From: Cysteiniphilum marinum
GTDB taxonomy: Bacteria; Pseudomonadota; Gammaproteobacteria; Francisellales; Francisellaceae
Assembly (NCBI RefSeq): GCF_014857925.1
Contig: NZ_JACYVZ010000015.1
Coordinates: 1 to 63,903, forward strand
Length of the DNA: 63,903 nucleotides
Direction: 5' to 3'
Position 1 is the stretch's first letter. Each line of letters starts with the position of its first letter. Shown in pieces: positions 28,685 to 37,161 of this stretch. Made by a program: the position numbers and the translations under genes. The notes beneath the pieces are model-generated. The model was not told the origin of the DNA. It saw nothing but the letters and a program-made list of their open reading frames with translations, and made no database searches.

Positions 28685-29380
28685 CTAAAAAGCGATTGGA
28701 AATGTATAAGTCACACCCGCGGTTAATGCATTAAATTTACTAACCTGATCTTTGTTATTAACTTCACTATCACCAAATACATATTGATATTGAGCAAATA
28801 CGGTCCAATTTTTATAAGTATATGCCGCACCGGCAGCCGCTATTGGCTTCCACGCATTGGCAGTTATTGAGAGCCCACTTTTATCGATGTTAGCACGCTC
28901 TGTGACATAGGCCATACCGCCTTTGCCAAATAGCTGCAAACCGAATGGTAGGGTGAACTTTAAAGTACCCAATACTGGAATCATCTGGTAATTTAGATTT
29001 GAATTATTGTCTTTGATAATGTGATAACCATAGTCATAGCCAGATTCAACACCAAATGAAATCGTATGGCTCAAAGCAAAATCAAACCCAACAATAGCAC
29101 CACCAAAAACATTGCCATTACTCGCATTATCAAGATCAGTGCGTGAAATATCTGCTACTTTACCATAACCGCCTTGCACACCGAGCACCAACCCGTATGG
29201 TGCTTTTGAATCTTGATCATTACCCATATCGCTAGCACCCATAGCAGGTTGTACATTGATGTTATTAATGGTGTTTGCTTTGCTATCGTTATCTGCTACT
29301 GTACTTTGTGCACTTGTTGCATAGCTTATCGATGACACTGCTAACGATGATATAACGACTAATGATATTTTCTTAAGCAT
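28685..29380 (-). CDS. Outer-membrane beta-barrel protein (OmpA/OmpX-like fold)
   Basis: A 231-residue exported protein with a signal peptide (1-21, ending ATS) and then a low-complexity linker (22-55). Eight or so alternating beta strands follow, ending with GVTYTFPIAF, whose final aromatic residue is the usual outer-membrane insertion signal. No periplasmic peptidoglycan-binding domain is present. A good ribosome site (AAGGAG) precedes the ATG. I cannot name a function beyond a small outer-membrane barrel. The leader region 29381-29500 holds its promoter. Confidence 0.75.
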   Translation of the reverse strand: MLKKISLVVISSLAVSSISYATSAQSTVADNDSKANTINNINVQPAMGASDMGNDQDSKAPYGLVLGVQGGYGKVADISRTDLDNASNGNVFGGAIVGFDFALSHTISFGVESGYDYGYHIIKDNNSNLNYQMIPVLGTLKFTLPFGLQLFGKGGMAYVTERANIDKSGLSITANAWKPIAAAGAAYTYKNWTVFAQYQYVFGDSEVNNKDQVSKFNALTAGVTYTFPIAF

Positions 29381-29648
29381 AATGGCTCCTTAATATTTGT
29401 GTATTTTATGTTTTTTGTATCTTTTGCACTCTATGCAATATTTATACAGATAAAAACTCCGGCATTGCCTAACAAACACTTCTGCTTACTAAACTTAGCG
29501 CGCCCCCATGTATACTCTCAATCAAGTAAAGGGCATTTTTATACACAAAAATTAAGAGAAAATTAAGGGCTGATAATATTTATAATTATCTAGTAATTTT
29601 AAAATTATTAGATCAATATAAAATTTTAAATGACATTTAAAATACACA

Positions 29649-30317
29649 TTAGAATACGTAACGAATACCCACTTGCTCAGAATCAACGCTAATACCTGAG
29701 TTAACAACCGCATTTGCAAAACCAAATGGGACAAAGCCAAAAGTAGTAAAGCCTGCACTAATATATTGCGCAAAAATACTAAATCCAGGTGTAATATCAT
29801 AAGCAAGTTTAAACTTAAATATACCCAGCGCCCCTTGCCCATCCGCTGCAGCACCGCCACCTAAACCAAGCTCAGCACTTAATGGTGAAGATAAATACAT
29901 ACCAACAAATCCTTCAACGGTACCACCATTGAGTTGGGTATACTCAGTTTTAACAACCTGACCATTACTGTAATTACTTGCATTTGGATCAATCGCCTTA
30001 CCAAAATAGTAGTAATTAAGACTGACACCAGTATAGATATTTTTCCAAGTATTGCTTTGACCAAATCCCCACTGGTAACCTAAAGAGACATTAGCCGCCC
30101 CTTTATTTTGTGTCGGAAAGGTAATGTTTTGGCTAGTATTTCCCCAAATCGTCACCCATGAATCTTCATAGTATGACTGAGTTTGCGCGGCACCACCTGC
30201 CGCACTCATAAAGAAACCACTAGGAACATTGTGTGTGTTTTGTGGCTTCCCCTCAATATTTGCAAATAGTAAAACAGGGCTAGAGGATAATGCGATCATG
30301 ATTGTTTTTAGCTTCAT
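29649..30317 (-). CDS. Outer-membrane beta-barrel protein of unknown function
   Basis: A 222-residue secreted protein with signal peptide 1-19 (ending LFA). Alternating hydrophobic strands and a terminal VGIRYVF match outer-membrane barrels. It resembles opacity-type or OmpW-size porins in length only, and I see no diagnostic motif. ATGGAGCC ahead of the ATG is a good ribosome site. It lies between another barrel gene and tsx on the same strand with its own promoter spacing. The downstream 29500-29648 is A/T-rich without a gene. Confidence 0.7.
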   Translation of the reverse strand: MKLKTIMIALSSSPVLLFANIEGKPQNTHNVPSGFFMSAAGGAAQTQSYYEDSWVTIWGNTSQNITFPTQNKGAANVSLGYQWGFGQSNTWKNIYTGVSLNYYYFGKAIDPNASNYSNGQVVKTEYTQLNGGTVEGFVGMYLSSPLSAELGLGGGAAADGQGALGIFKFKLAYDITPGFSIFAQYISAGFTTFGFVPFGFANAVVNSGISVDSEQVGIRYVF

Positions 30318-30399
30318 AGAGGCTCCATTACATTTAAAACGCTGACAATAATATCACCTTATGATCTTTTTTCAATCAGAAAATAAAATATGTAAGTCT

Positions 30400-31413
30400 C
30401 TATGCAAAAACATAGCTAATATCAAAATACTGTCCCCAACCGGTAGTATTTTGCACGCCACCACCGGTTATTGGGCTGCCATCTTTAACTCCAGTCATAT
30501 TACCGAAATATTTCAAGCCATAACCCACAGCAAATCGCTTGCTATGCCAATACAGACCATTAAACCACTCTATCGAGTAGCTTGAGCGAGTTGAGTCATA
30601 TTTATCCATACCAAAACTGTAATCAAAATAGCCTTGATACGATAAGAATGAACCATTGCCAAACGTATAAAATGGTTTAAACCAGTTAGTTGCTAACTTA
30701 TAACCATCCCACGTATTTTCATTTGGAGCGCCATAGTTTTCGCGCACATAACGCGCATACAAGTTAACACCAACTTTACCAAGCCATGGCACTTCAACAT
30801 CAACACCCGGTCCAATATAAACATTAAAAAGCTGCCTATCACCGACTTCTGCCAAAGTTGAGACATACCACTCTTTAATAGGACCAATGCTTAGATCCTT
30901 GTGCAAGATATCATTGATTGAAAATCTTGGCTGAATCTTAAAGAACATATTATCGCCGTCATGACGGTCATCTGAGCGTTGATTAAAAATATCAAATACA
31001 TCTAAATAACCATACAAATCAACAAAACCAGAGCGACCACCAAACTCCATCTCAAGATAGGTCGTATCCGCGGCGTGATATGGCAAGCGCGCATTCTCAC
31101 TACGCATTAGATTAAATTGCAAGAAGTTATAATATTGATTATATATTGTCTGATCACTACCATCTGACTTTTTAGCTTTTGTCGCCTTTTTAGATTTTGA
31201 CTGAGTTTCTGCTTTGTCTGCCTTATCATTAGTAGACGTGATAGTATGAGCTGTTGCTGTTTTCTCAGCAGCGCTATTGCGTTGCGTGTTACTCACAATT
31301 GTTGTTTGATTATTACTATCTTCAACAATTTTAGCATCATTTGCATAGTTTATGCCTGCGGCAAAAATCGAAGTTAGACTTGCCAGACCCAAGGTTATTT
31401 TTTGATATTTCAT
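30400..31413 (-). CDS. tsx: Nucleoside-specific outer-membrane channel, Tsx-like
   Basis: A 337-residue exported barrel. After a signal peptide (1-24) comes a Lys/Ser/Thr-rich linker (about 25-95) and a Tsx-type domain. Similarity to Escherichia coli Tsx is visible in TTYLEMEFGGRSGFVDLYGYLD, FFKIQPRFSINDI, LSIGPIKEWY, NVYARY-type NLYARYVRENYGAPNENTWDGYK, and the ending TTGWGQYFDISYVFA. It should pass nucleosides across the outer membrane. The long charged linker is unusual for Tsx. Confidence 0.82.
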   Translation of the reverse strand: MKYQKITLGLASLTSIFAAGINYANDAKIVEDSNNQTTIVSNTQRNSAAEKTATAHTITSTNDKADKAETQSKSKKATKAKKSDGSDQTIYNQYYNFLQFNLMRSENARLPYHAADTTYLEMEFGGRSGFVDLYGYLDVFDIFNQRSDDRHDGDNMFFKIQPRFSINDILHKDLSIGPIKEWYVSTLAEVGDRQLFNVYIGPGVDVEVPWLGKVGVNLYARYVRENYGAPNENTWDGYKLATNWFKPFYTFGNGSFLSYQGYFDYSFGMDKYDSTRSSYSIEWFNGLYWHSKRFAVGYGLKYFGNMTGVKDGSPITGGGVQNTTGWGQYFDISYVFA

Positions 31414-31511
31414 TGAGAGTTTTTATTACATTCAAACCATAAGAGCCGGCATGTTAAGCTAATTCAGATGTTTTTAAAAGTCTTAAAATTGTATTTTTAT
31501 GTTATTAAAAG

Positions 31512-33296
31512 TCATCGGATCGTTTCAAATGCAATCTTCCATTGATCGTTATTTTCCAAAGCCTTGGCAGTTAGCTCCAATGTACCAATTTCAGTATGCA
31601 TCGCGCTAATATGCACAGGCACTGAAGTACCATTGGCGTAATTATCCGCAGATAAGGTCAAGCGCAATGGAGATAACTCAACCAATCCCGCCTGCTCCCA
31701 GTCGGTAAAGATATCGCCCAAACAATCATCAGCACGATGGTTTGCAGCAAAAAATCTAAACTCAACAGGCTCACCGACAACCAATGAGAATGTCTCAGCT
31801 TCATATACAAGCTCTTCTTCAGCTTCCATACCTTGCACGGCAATACATAGTGCTTCGATCTGTGGTTGAAAGCCTGGAATGGCTGGCATTGGTGACTCGA
31901 TCCCAATATAGAATGAATGCGATGCGCCCCCTTTGATGCGAATACCATTGCCTTGTAAAGCATCGGCAAACACACTAGCACCAATGGCAACTGAAGTATC
32001 ATAAGCTGCATGCCCAAGCTCGCAAGCTTCAGGATGCCCCTCTTTGGTAAGCCATTTATTAATAATCTGCATTAATTGGCGACGCAAAACCTGTGGTTTA
32101 AACACACCACCGTTAAACAATACTGCCGTCGGTGTGATGAATTTCTCATCCGCCTTCGCTTGCTTGCTTAAGAACAACGCAAGATGTTTGGTAATCGCAG
32201 CTTCTTGCGTGTAGCTTAAAGCGAAACGACTCAACCCCGTGCGTGGCGCATTATGTGGATGATCGTCAATGGCAACCTCAGGAAAAAAGCCTTGCAACAT
32301 AATTTTTTCAACATCTTTTTTCGTCAAGGTTTCTGATACCGCATTAGCAAAGATATTCGATGAACGTCCAGGAATCGATACGGCAATTTCATTTAAGTTT
32401 TGGTCACTTAATAGTTTCTCTTTGGCATTTCTACAACTATGCACTAATGCCTGCATCTGCCATGGTTCTAAGCGTTGACCACCATCTAATAATCTCTGCT
32501 GCACGGTATGTGCTAACATAAGATCGATATTATCACCACCAATTAAGATATGATCGCCAACAGCGATACGCCTTAATGCAAGCGTCCCCTCTTCATCTTC
32601 AACCTTTATCAATGAAAAATCCGTCGTGCCGCCGCCAACATCTATAACCAAAATCACATCATCAGCCGTTAGCTGGTCACGCCATTTTTCATGATCATGA
32701 ATCCAACCATATAATGATGCTTGCGGTTCTTCCAATAAGGTAACCTCTTCAAAATCACATAAACGTGCCGCCTCAGCTGTCAAATCACGCGCTGCAGGCT
32801 CAAAAGATGCCGGAATGGTAATAATAATCTTTTGTTGAAACAATGGCGCATCCGGAAAGGCGCTATTCCATGTCTTTTTAATATGTTCAAAGTAATGAGT
32901 ATATGCCTCAAGTGGTGATATGCGCTCAACACCTTCAGCTGCTTGATATGGTAATAACGCTTTACGCTTATCAATCGTGGCCTGACACAGCCAACTCTTA
33001 ACACTTGATATCACCCTGTTTGGTGTCGTTTGTGCTTTTGTTTTAGCATATTCGCCCACCAAGATGGTGGTTTCACTTTGCCACGGCAAAGCAATATCAT
33101 CTAAGCTTAATTCCAATGCGTTAGGTAAATATAAAAATGACGGCATTAACGTTTTGGATTCATATTGATTCTTGGCCATAAACTGCGGAATAGCTAACGT
33201 ACTAATCTCAGTATCATCTGCTATTTTCTTATAGGTAACTGCACAATTTGTTGTACCTAAATCAATTCCAATCAAATATTTTGCATGATGCGACAT
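31512..33296 (-). CDS. Hsp70-family ATPase (DnaK-like, paired with DUF2760)
   Basis: A 594-residue cytosolic Hsp70-like protein. The ATPase domain has IGIDLGTTNCAVTY (phosphate 1), VILVIDVGGGTTDFSLI (phosphate 2), and LFNGGVFKPQVLRRQL in the adenosine region. The C-terminal part (about 460-594) is short and divergent from the DnaK substrate-binding domain, with no EEVD-like tail or lid. It is not DnaK itself. The gene directly follows a DUF2760 gene (adjacent, no gap). This two-gene pairing is seen in many proteobacteria, and the function is unknown. Confidence 0.85.
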   Translation of the reverse strand: MSHHAKYLIGIDLGTTNCAVTYKKIADDTEISTLAIPQFMAKNQYESKTLMPSFLYLPNALELSLDDIALPWQSETTILVGEYAKTKAQTTPNRVISSVKSWLCQATIDKRKALLPYQAAEGVERISPLEAYTHYFEHIKKTWNSAFPDAPLFQQKIIITIPASFEPAARDLTAEAARLCDFEEVTLLEEPQASLYGWIHDHEKWRDQLTADDVILVIDVGGGTTDFSLIKVEDEEGTLALRRIAVGDHILIGGDNIDLMLAHTVQQRLLDGGQRLEPWQMQALVHSCRNAKEKLLSDQNLNEIAVSIPGRSSNIFANAVSETLTKKDVEKIMLQGFFPEVAIDDHPHNAPRTGLSRFALSYTQEAAITKHLALFLSKQAKADEKFITPTAVLFNGGVFKPQVLRRQLMQIINKWLTKEGHPEACELGHAAYDTSVAIGASVFADALQGNGIRIKGGASHSFYIGIESPMPAIPGFQPQIEALCIAVQGMEAEEELVYEAETFSLVVGEPVEFRFFAANHRADDCLGDIFTDWEQAGLVELSPLRLTLSADNYANGTSVPVHISAMHTEIGTLELTAKALENNDQWKIAFETIR

Positions 33297-33803
33297 TTAT
33301 AACACCTCTACTTCTGCTGGCTGTAATATATCTAGATTTGCTTCTTTGGCTACTTTGGGTAAATGCATTTTCTCTACTTTCCAACCTTGATGGATTAACT
33401 TACCCTTAAAGCGCGTACTGTGCACAACATTCCCCGTGAGCTCAACACTATACTTATCATAATTTGCCTCAAGTATAACCTCGTTATTTTCCTGATCGTG
33501 ATAAACCGGCGCCAAAGTACAGTATGACTCAAGCGCTTTTTTGCACTGATCATGAACAACGCGTGCCACAGTTGCCACCTGCTCATTGTCATAGTGATCA
33601 AGGTTTTGCGCCAGAAAATCTAATAAGCGCCCCTTTTTTTGCAAAATAGACAATAGCTGCTTAGCAGATTCGGTACTTTCTGTACCTTCATCAGTACACC
33701 TTATTTCCTGCTGAGTATCAGCCACAATCTCAGCGTCGATATTTTCAAGCTTACCTTTTATTAAGCAGCTTAAACGCTGCCTCCATGTTAGTTTCATTGG
33801 CAT
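33297..33803 (-). CDS. DUF2760 family protein
   Basis: A 168-residue cytosolic protein with the DUF2760 pattern: an N-terminal basic start (LTWRQRLSCLIKGKL), AKQLLSILQKKGRLLDFLAQNL, then VARVVHDQCKKAL, and a C-terminal beta-rich half ending GKLIHQGWKVEKMHLPK and a PAEVEVL tail. Such proteins are encoded next to an atypical Hsp70, as here where the genes abut. It could be a co-chaperone or client adaptor; that is inference. The start at 33803 has no strong ribosome site, and ATG 33797 is an alternative. Confidence 0.8.
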   Translation of the reverse strand: MPMKLTWRQRLSCLIKGKLENIDAEIVADTQQEIRCTDEGTESTESAKQLLSILQKKGRLLDFLAQNLDHYDNEQVATVARVVHDQCKKALESYCTLAPVYHDQENNEVILEANYDKYSVELTGNVVHSTRFKGKLIHQGWKVEKMHLPKVAKEANLDILQPAEVEVL

Positions 33804-33883
33804 ATATTATTTTCTTTGAATAAAAAATTACTCATCATGCATGAAAGTTAGTTTAGCCTATGGCGTTGGCAGCGACAAAGCTT

Positions 33884-34060
33884 TTATTGCTGAAGTTTAA
33901 TCTCAGCATACTTTTGCAGCCACTGCGCTTTCACATCGACATTATGCGCAATGGTATGCTCCATCAAGATAAACACAATCAAGTAATGAATCACAAAATA
34001 AGCAATAACAATCGCTGCTGCAACATAGAAAGCTTTATGTTCTTTGAGATGTTTTTTCAT
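33884..34060 (-). CDS. Possible small single-span membrane protein
   Basis: A 58-residue frame starting MKKHLKEHKAFYVAA with one strongly hydrophobic segment (about residues 11-33) flanked by a positively charged N-terminus and a polar C-terminal helix. This has the composition of a true small inner-membrane protein. It points the same way as the DUF2760/Hsp70 genes and ends 80 bases before them. The ribosome site is weak. No family recognised. Confidence 0.5.
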   Translation of the reverse strand: MKKHLKEHKAFYVAAAIVIAYFVIHYLIVFILMEHTIAHNVDVKAQWLQKYAEIKLQQ

Positions 34061-34185
34061 TCTAGCTAACCCAGATGTATTGTGAATACATCTAATCTAG
34101 CAGAAGGTTGCTCCCTTTGATATTAAGGATTTTTTATTGATCATATAAGCGGAAACCCTATACGAATTAAATAAAAAATTGAGTT

Positions 34186-34246
34186 TCAATCCCCCTCATC
34201 CGTGCAGTATAAACTGCACGAGCAATCCCTCAGGGGGAGAGGTAAT
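34186..34246 (-). repeat. Palindromic dispersed repeat, second copy
   Basis: Read on the minus strand it matches the first part of the repeat at 24181: CCTCTCC, GGGATTGCTCGTGCAG, a loop, CTGCACG and TGAGGGG. The central hairpin is CGTGCAGT-ATAA-ACTGCACG (34201-34220). Location between genes and the strong stem suit a transcription terminator for tsaC or a REP-like element. Confidence 0.6.
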
Positions 34247-34278
34247 GCTCATGCTTCACTTTAATGATATTAGGTTAT

Positions 34279-34833
34279 TTATGCTCGCAGTATATCTCCC
34301 GTTAATAGATCAACCAACCTTGATGGCTTAGTTGCAACAAAATCACCTTGCGGATAGATATAATCGACCCTCTCACCGAAATAATCATACACCTCATGCG
34401 CCGATGTTGCTGCAGGCATATTGGAGACATTAGCACTGGTTGAAACAATGGCTTGATCAAGCATATTGGTTAATTCACTCAATAGAGAATGAGTGGTTAA
34501 GCGCACGGCAATACTTTCAAAAGGGCCTGTCAACCAGCGAAACTCTGGCTTAACAGGCACCACCCACGTTGTCGCCGTATCATAATGTGTTTGTAGTTTC
34601 ACAAAATGCTCTTTGGTGAGACGTGTTACATCAATAACACGTAGCAAATGCTCAATATTACTTGAAAGCACAATAAACCCTTTGTTGGCACTGCGTTTTT
34701 TCAGTGTCACAATTTTTGCCACCGCATCTGGCTCAAGGATGGTGCTTAAGCCGTACACAGATTCCGTTGGTAAGGCTAAAACTTTTTGCGCTTTTAATAA
34801 CAAAACGAGCTTTTCAAGATTATTCTTATGCAT
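34279..34833 (-). CDS. tsaC: Threonylcarbamoyl-AMP synthase (TsaC/YrdC/Sua5 family)
   Basis: Makes threonylcarbamoyl-AMP from threonine, bicarbonate and ATP, the first step of t6A37 tRNA modification. The 184-residue protein matches TsaC length. Motifs include LALPTESVYGLS, KKRSANKGFIVL (the KR..K nucleotide loop), and SIAVRLTTH. Near the C-terminus IVSTSANVSNMPAATSAHEV is the conserved SxN signature. The gene stands alone on the minus strand. Confidence 0.93.
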   Translation of the reverse strand: MHKNNLEKLVLLLKAQKVLALPTESVYGLSTILEPDAVAKIVTLKKRSANKGFIVLSSNIEHLLRVIDVTRLTKEHFVKLQTHYDTATTWVVPVKPEFRWLTGPFESIAVRLTTHSLLSELTNMLDQAIVSTSANVSNMPAATSAHEVYDYFGERVDYIYPQGDFVATKPSRLVDLLTGDILRA

Positions 34834-35019
34834 TTACTCTATCAATAACGGTTAACGATAAACTCCTGACACTATAACAAACTGATTATCAAGGTGATAG
34901 TAGACTGATAAATAAAGATTTCAATCTAAGCATCTTCGTTAGGTTATCCAAGTTTACACTTGATTATATTTAAACTTTTAGGCACGCTTATGGTAAATGA
35001 CAAGCAACATGGAGCTGTT

Positions 35020-35403
35020 ATGCAAACCAATGAAATTGATTCTAGATTAAAACTTATTCTTTCCGCTCAAGTCGATAAACTAGACGAGCTAGAAAAAGTA
35101 TGGATGTCAGGTTATGCTCATGGCCAACAAAATCAATCTGATGAGCTAAATCCATTTCCAGAAAAAACTGTTGAACACAATTACTGGGCAGAAGGGTTTG
35201 AAGCTGGCGAGTTTGGCGATGAGCCACTATTCCCACAATACATCTCAATCCTTACCGAAGAAGCGACAAGTGAAACAGACCCTCAAGTTGAAGACCGTAA
35301 GAAATTTCACTTAACTAAAGTCGATGGGCTTCTGGCAACCACGGGTGTAACTGTTGCAACCGCGTCGATGGTTGCGGCAGCTTTAATCAACTTTATGGCA
35401 TAA
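35020..35403 (+). CDS. Ribosome modulation factor-like protein with a C-terminal membrane segment
   Basis: A 127-residue protein. Residues about 28-66 carry a pattern like ribosome modulation factor: GYAHGQQ, a proline-containing spacer, then YWAEGFEAGEFG (GYxxG ... P ... WxxGxxxG). The remainder is acidic and ends with a hydrophobic helix (about residues 105-126) that could anchor it in the membrane. Classical RMF is about 55 residues and soluble, so this is at best a relative with an added tail. The ATG at 35020 has GGAG seven bases upstream; alternatives are 34990 and 34960. The next gene, trpF, starts six bases later. Confidence 0.6.
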   Translation: MQTNEIDSRLKLILSAQVDKLDELEKVWMSGYAHGQQNQSDELNPFPEKTVEHNYWAEGFEAGEFGDEPLFPQYISILTEEATSETDPQVEDRKKFHLTKVDGLLATTGVTVATASMVAAALINFMA

Positions 35404-35409
35404 CATAAT

Positions 35410-36051
35410 ATGCCTAAAACCCGAATTAAAATTTGCGGTATTACTAACCTTGATGACGCCTTGTATGCGATTGATTGCGGTGCTGATGCGCTCGGATTTG
35501 TGTTCTATGATAAATCCCCGCGGTTTATTGATATTACTAAAGCCAAACAAATTATCAGTCAATTACCACCTTTTGTTAGTTGCTGTGGGCTTTTTGTCAA
35601 TGCAACACAACAAACGATTCAAGCAGGTATTGATGCTAATATCAGCCTTATTCAATTTCATGGTGATGAAACTACCACAGAATGTGAACAATTTAATTTC
35701 CCTTATATTCGCGCAATCCGCGCTAAAGATGCTGACACACTGGTCAACGCACAAAACGCGTACCCCAAGGCACGAGGTTTATTGATTGATAGCTATGATC
35801 CAAATCTTTATGGTGGTTCAGGGCAAACCTTTGACTGGTCAATCATTCCAAGTGATATGCGCCAGAAAATCATTCTTGCAGGTGGACTTACTGAGGAGAA
35901 TGTACAATCGGCAATTACAATGGTTAATCCCTATGCAGTTGATGTTAGCGGTGGCGTTGAATCACAAAAAGGGATAAAATGCCGCCAAAAAATCAAAGCA
36001 TTTTGTGATGCTGCTCATAGTGTAAATACAATAAGTGATGTCCATGATTAA
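35410..36051 (+). CDS. trpF: Phosphoribosylanthranilate isomerase
   Basis: Third step of tryptophan synthesis, an Amadori rearrangement of phosphoribosylanthranilate. The 213-residue TIM barrel has the catalytic cysteine in IKICGITNLDDA, GFVFYDKSPRF, the QFHGDE strand, LIDSYDPNLYGGSGQTFDW, and the phosphate loop AVDVSGGVESQKGIK with the catalytic aspartate. No other trp gene lies nearby. Its end overlaps the start of the APE-like dehydratase gene by eight bases, suggesting co-translation with an unrelated pathway. Confidence 0.95.
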   Translation: MPKTRIKICGITNLDDALYAIDCGADALGFVFYDKSPRFIDITKAKQIISQLPPFVSCCGLFVNATQQTIQAGIDANISLIQFHGDETTTECEQFNFPYIRAIRAKDADTLVNAQNAYPKARGLLIDSYDPNLYGGSGQTFDWSIIPSDMRQKIILAGGLTEENVQSAITMVNPYAVDVSGGVESQKGIKCRQKIKAFCDAAHSVNTISDVHD

Positions 36052-36406
36052 TGATCATACCCGCCTGCCACAAATCATTCATCAAAGCATTACACAAAAT
36101 GAGGATGAAACACGGCTTGAACTGGATATTTATTTTCATCGTGATCTGATCTTTTTTAAAGGGCATTTTGACAACGCACCTATTTTGCCTGGTATTGCGC
36201 AGACTGACTTTGTCATTGCCTTTGCTGCTCGCTTTTTAGAAATTGACAAAAAAACCATTGCTAATATTCCACAACTTAAGTTTAGTCGGGTGATTTTACC
36301 CGAGTCTACATTAAAATTATGCATTAGCAAAAAGCCAAGCCTTTTGACATTTCGCTATATTGATAAAAACAATGCTACTTACTCAAGCGGTAAGATCAAA
36401 CTATGA
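36044..36406 (+). CDS. 3-hydroxyacyl-ACP dehydratase-like protein of an aryl-polyene-type pathway
   Basis: A 120-residue hot-dog-fold protein. The FFKGHFDNAPILPGIAQTDF segment is the FabA/FabZ-like active-site region (GHF histidine) in the form found in the small dehydratases of aryl-polyene clusters. It would remove water from 3-hydroxyacyl-ACP during polyene growth. The ATG at 36044 lies within the end of trpF; upstream in-frame starts at 36035 and 36038 exist. Its end overlaps the glycosyltransferase gene by four bases (ATGA). First gene of the five-gene block ending at 39150. Confidence 0.8.
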   Translation: MINDHTRLPQIIHQSITQNEDETRLELDIYFHRDLIFFKGHFDNAPILPGIAQTDFVIAFAARFLEIDKKTIANIPQLKFSRVILPESTLKLCISKKPSLLTFRYIDKNNATYSSGKIKL

Positions 36407-37161
36407 AACCTGCCTTTTTAATCCCAGTTTATAACCATGGTGATACTTTAGAGCAGGTTGTTTCAGCATTACAACCTTATGATTTAACTTGCCTGATTGT
36501 CGATGATGGTAGTGACGACGAAACAAAGTCTTTTATTACTGATATCATTGCAAAATTTGATTGGGTCAAAAGCATCTCACTCCCGCAAAATGCTGGCAAA
36601 GGCGCTGCTATTTTAGCTGGATTTGAGTGGTTATTAGCACATAGCTACACACATGCTTTGCAAGTTGATGCGGATAATCAGCATGACTTAACGGATGTTC
36701 CCAAGTTTTTGCAAGTGGCTTATGATATGCCTGATTATCTGATTTCAGGCATGCCTATTTATGATCAAAGCATTCCTAAATCACGCTTACATGGGCGTAA
36801 GATTACCAATTTCTGGGTTGCTATCGAGACATGGAGTAAATCACTCACTGAAAGCATGTGTGGCTTTAGGGTGTATCCACTGCAAGCACTTCAACCCATC
36901 CTTTCAAAGATTCACGGCATGCGCATGGATTTTGATATTGAGATTCTGATTAAAGCGTATTGGCAAGGCATTGAGGTTAATTATATTCCAACCAAGGTGG
37001 TTTACCCCGTTGGTGGGCGCTCACACTTTCGGTTATGGCGCGATAATTTGCGTATTTCTTGGCTACACACTCGACTTTTTTTTGGTATGTTTTACCATAT
37101 GCCACGACGTTATTTTAAATATAGAAAACGCAAAAAATGCAACACAAAAAAACATGCATGA
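36403..37161 (+). CDS. Family 2 glycosyltransferase of an aryl-polyene-type cluster
   Basis: A 252-residue GT-A fold enzyme. FLIPVYNHGDTL opens it, LIVDDGSDDET holds the nucleotide-binding acid, and ALQVDADNQHD is the DxD metal site. A CGFRVYPL acceptor segment follows, and no membrane helices are obvious. In other organisms this domain is fused to, or encoded beside, the LpxL-like acyltransferase of the APE cluster. Here the two are separate genes overlapping by eight bases. It may build the sugar part of the APE lipid anchor, which is inference. Confidence 0.82.
   Translation: MKPAFLIPVYNHGDTLEQVVSALQPYDLTCLIVDDGSDDETKSFITDIIAKFDWVKSISLPQNAGKGAAILAGFEWLLAHSYTHALQVDADNQHDLTDVPKFLQVAYDMPDYLISGMPIYDQSIPKSRLHGRKITNFWVAIETWSKSLTESMCGFRVYPLQALQPILSKIHGMRMDFDIEILIKAYWQGIEVNYIPTKVVYPVGGRSHFRLWRDNLRISWLHTRLFFGMFYHMPRRYFKYRKRKKCNTKKHA

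Noticed and set aside
33860-34069. Plus-strand 69-residue frame near 33.9 kb
   Set aside because: The opposite strand encodes a better small membrane protein with normal composition.
36971-37153. Upstream extension of the LpxL-like acyltransferase
   Set aside because: It lies wholly inside the glycosyltransferase gene; the start at 37154 fits the family.
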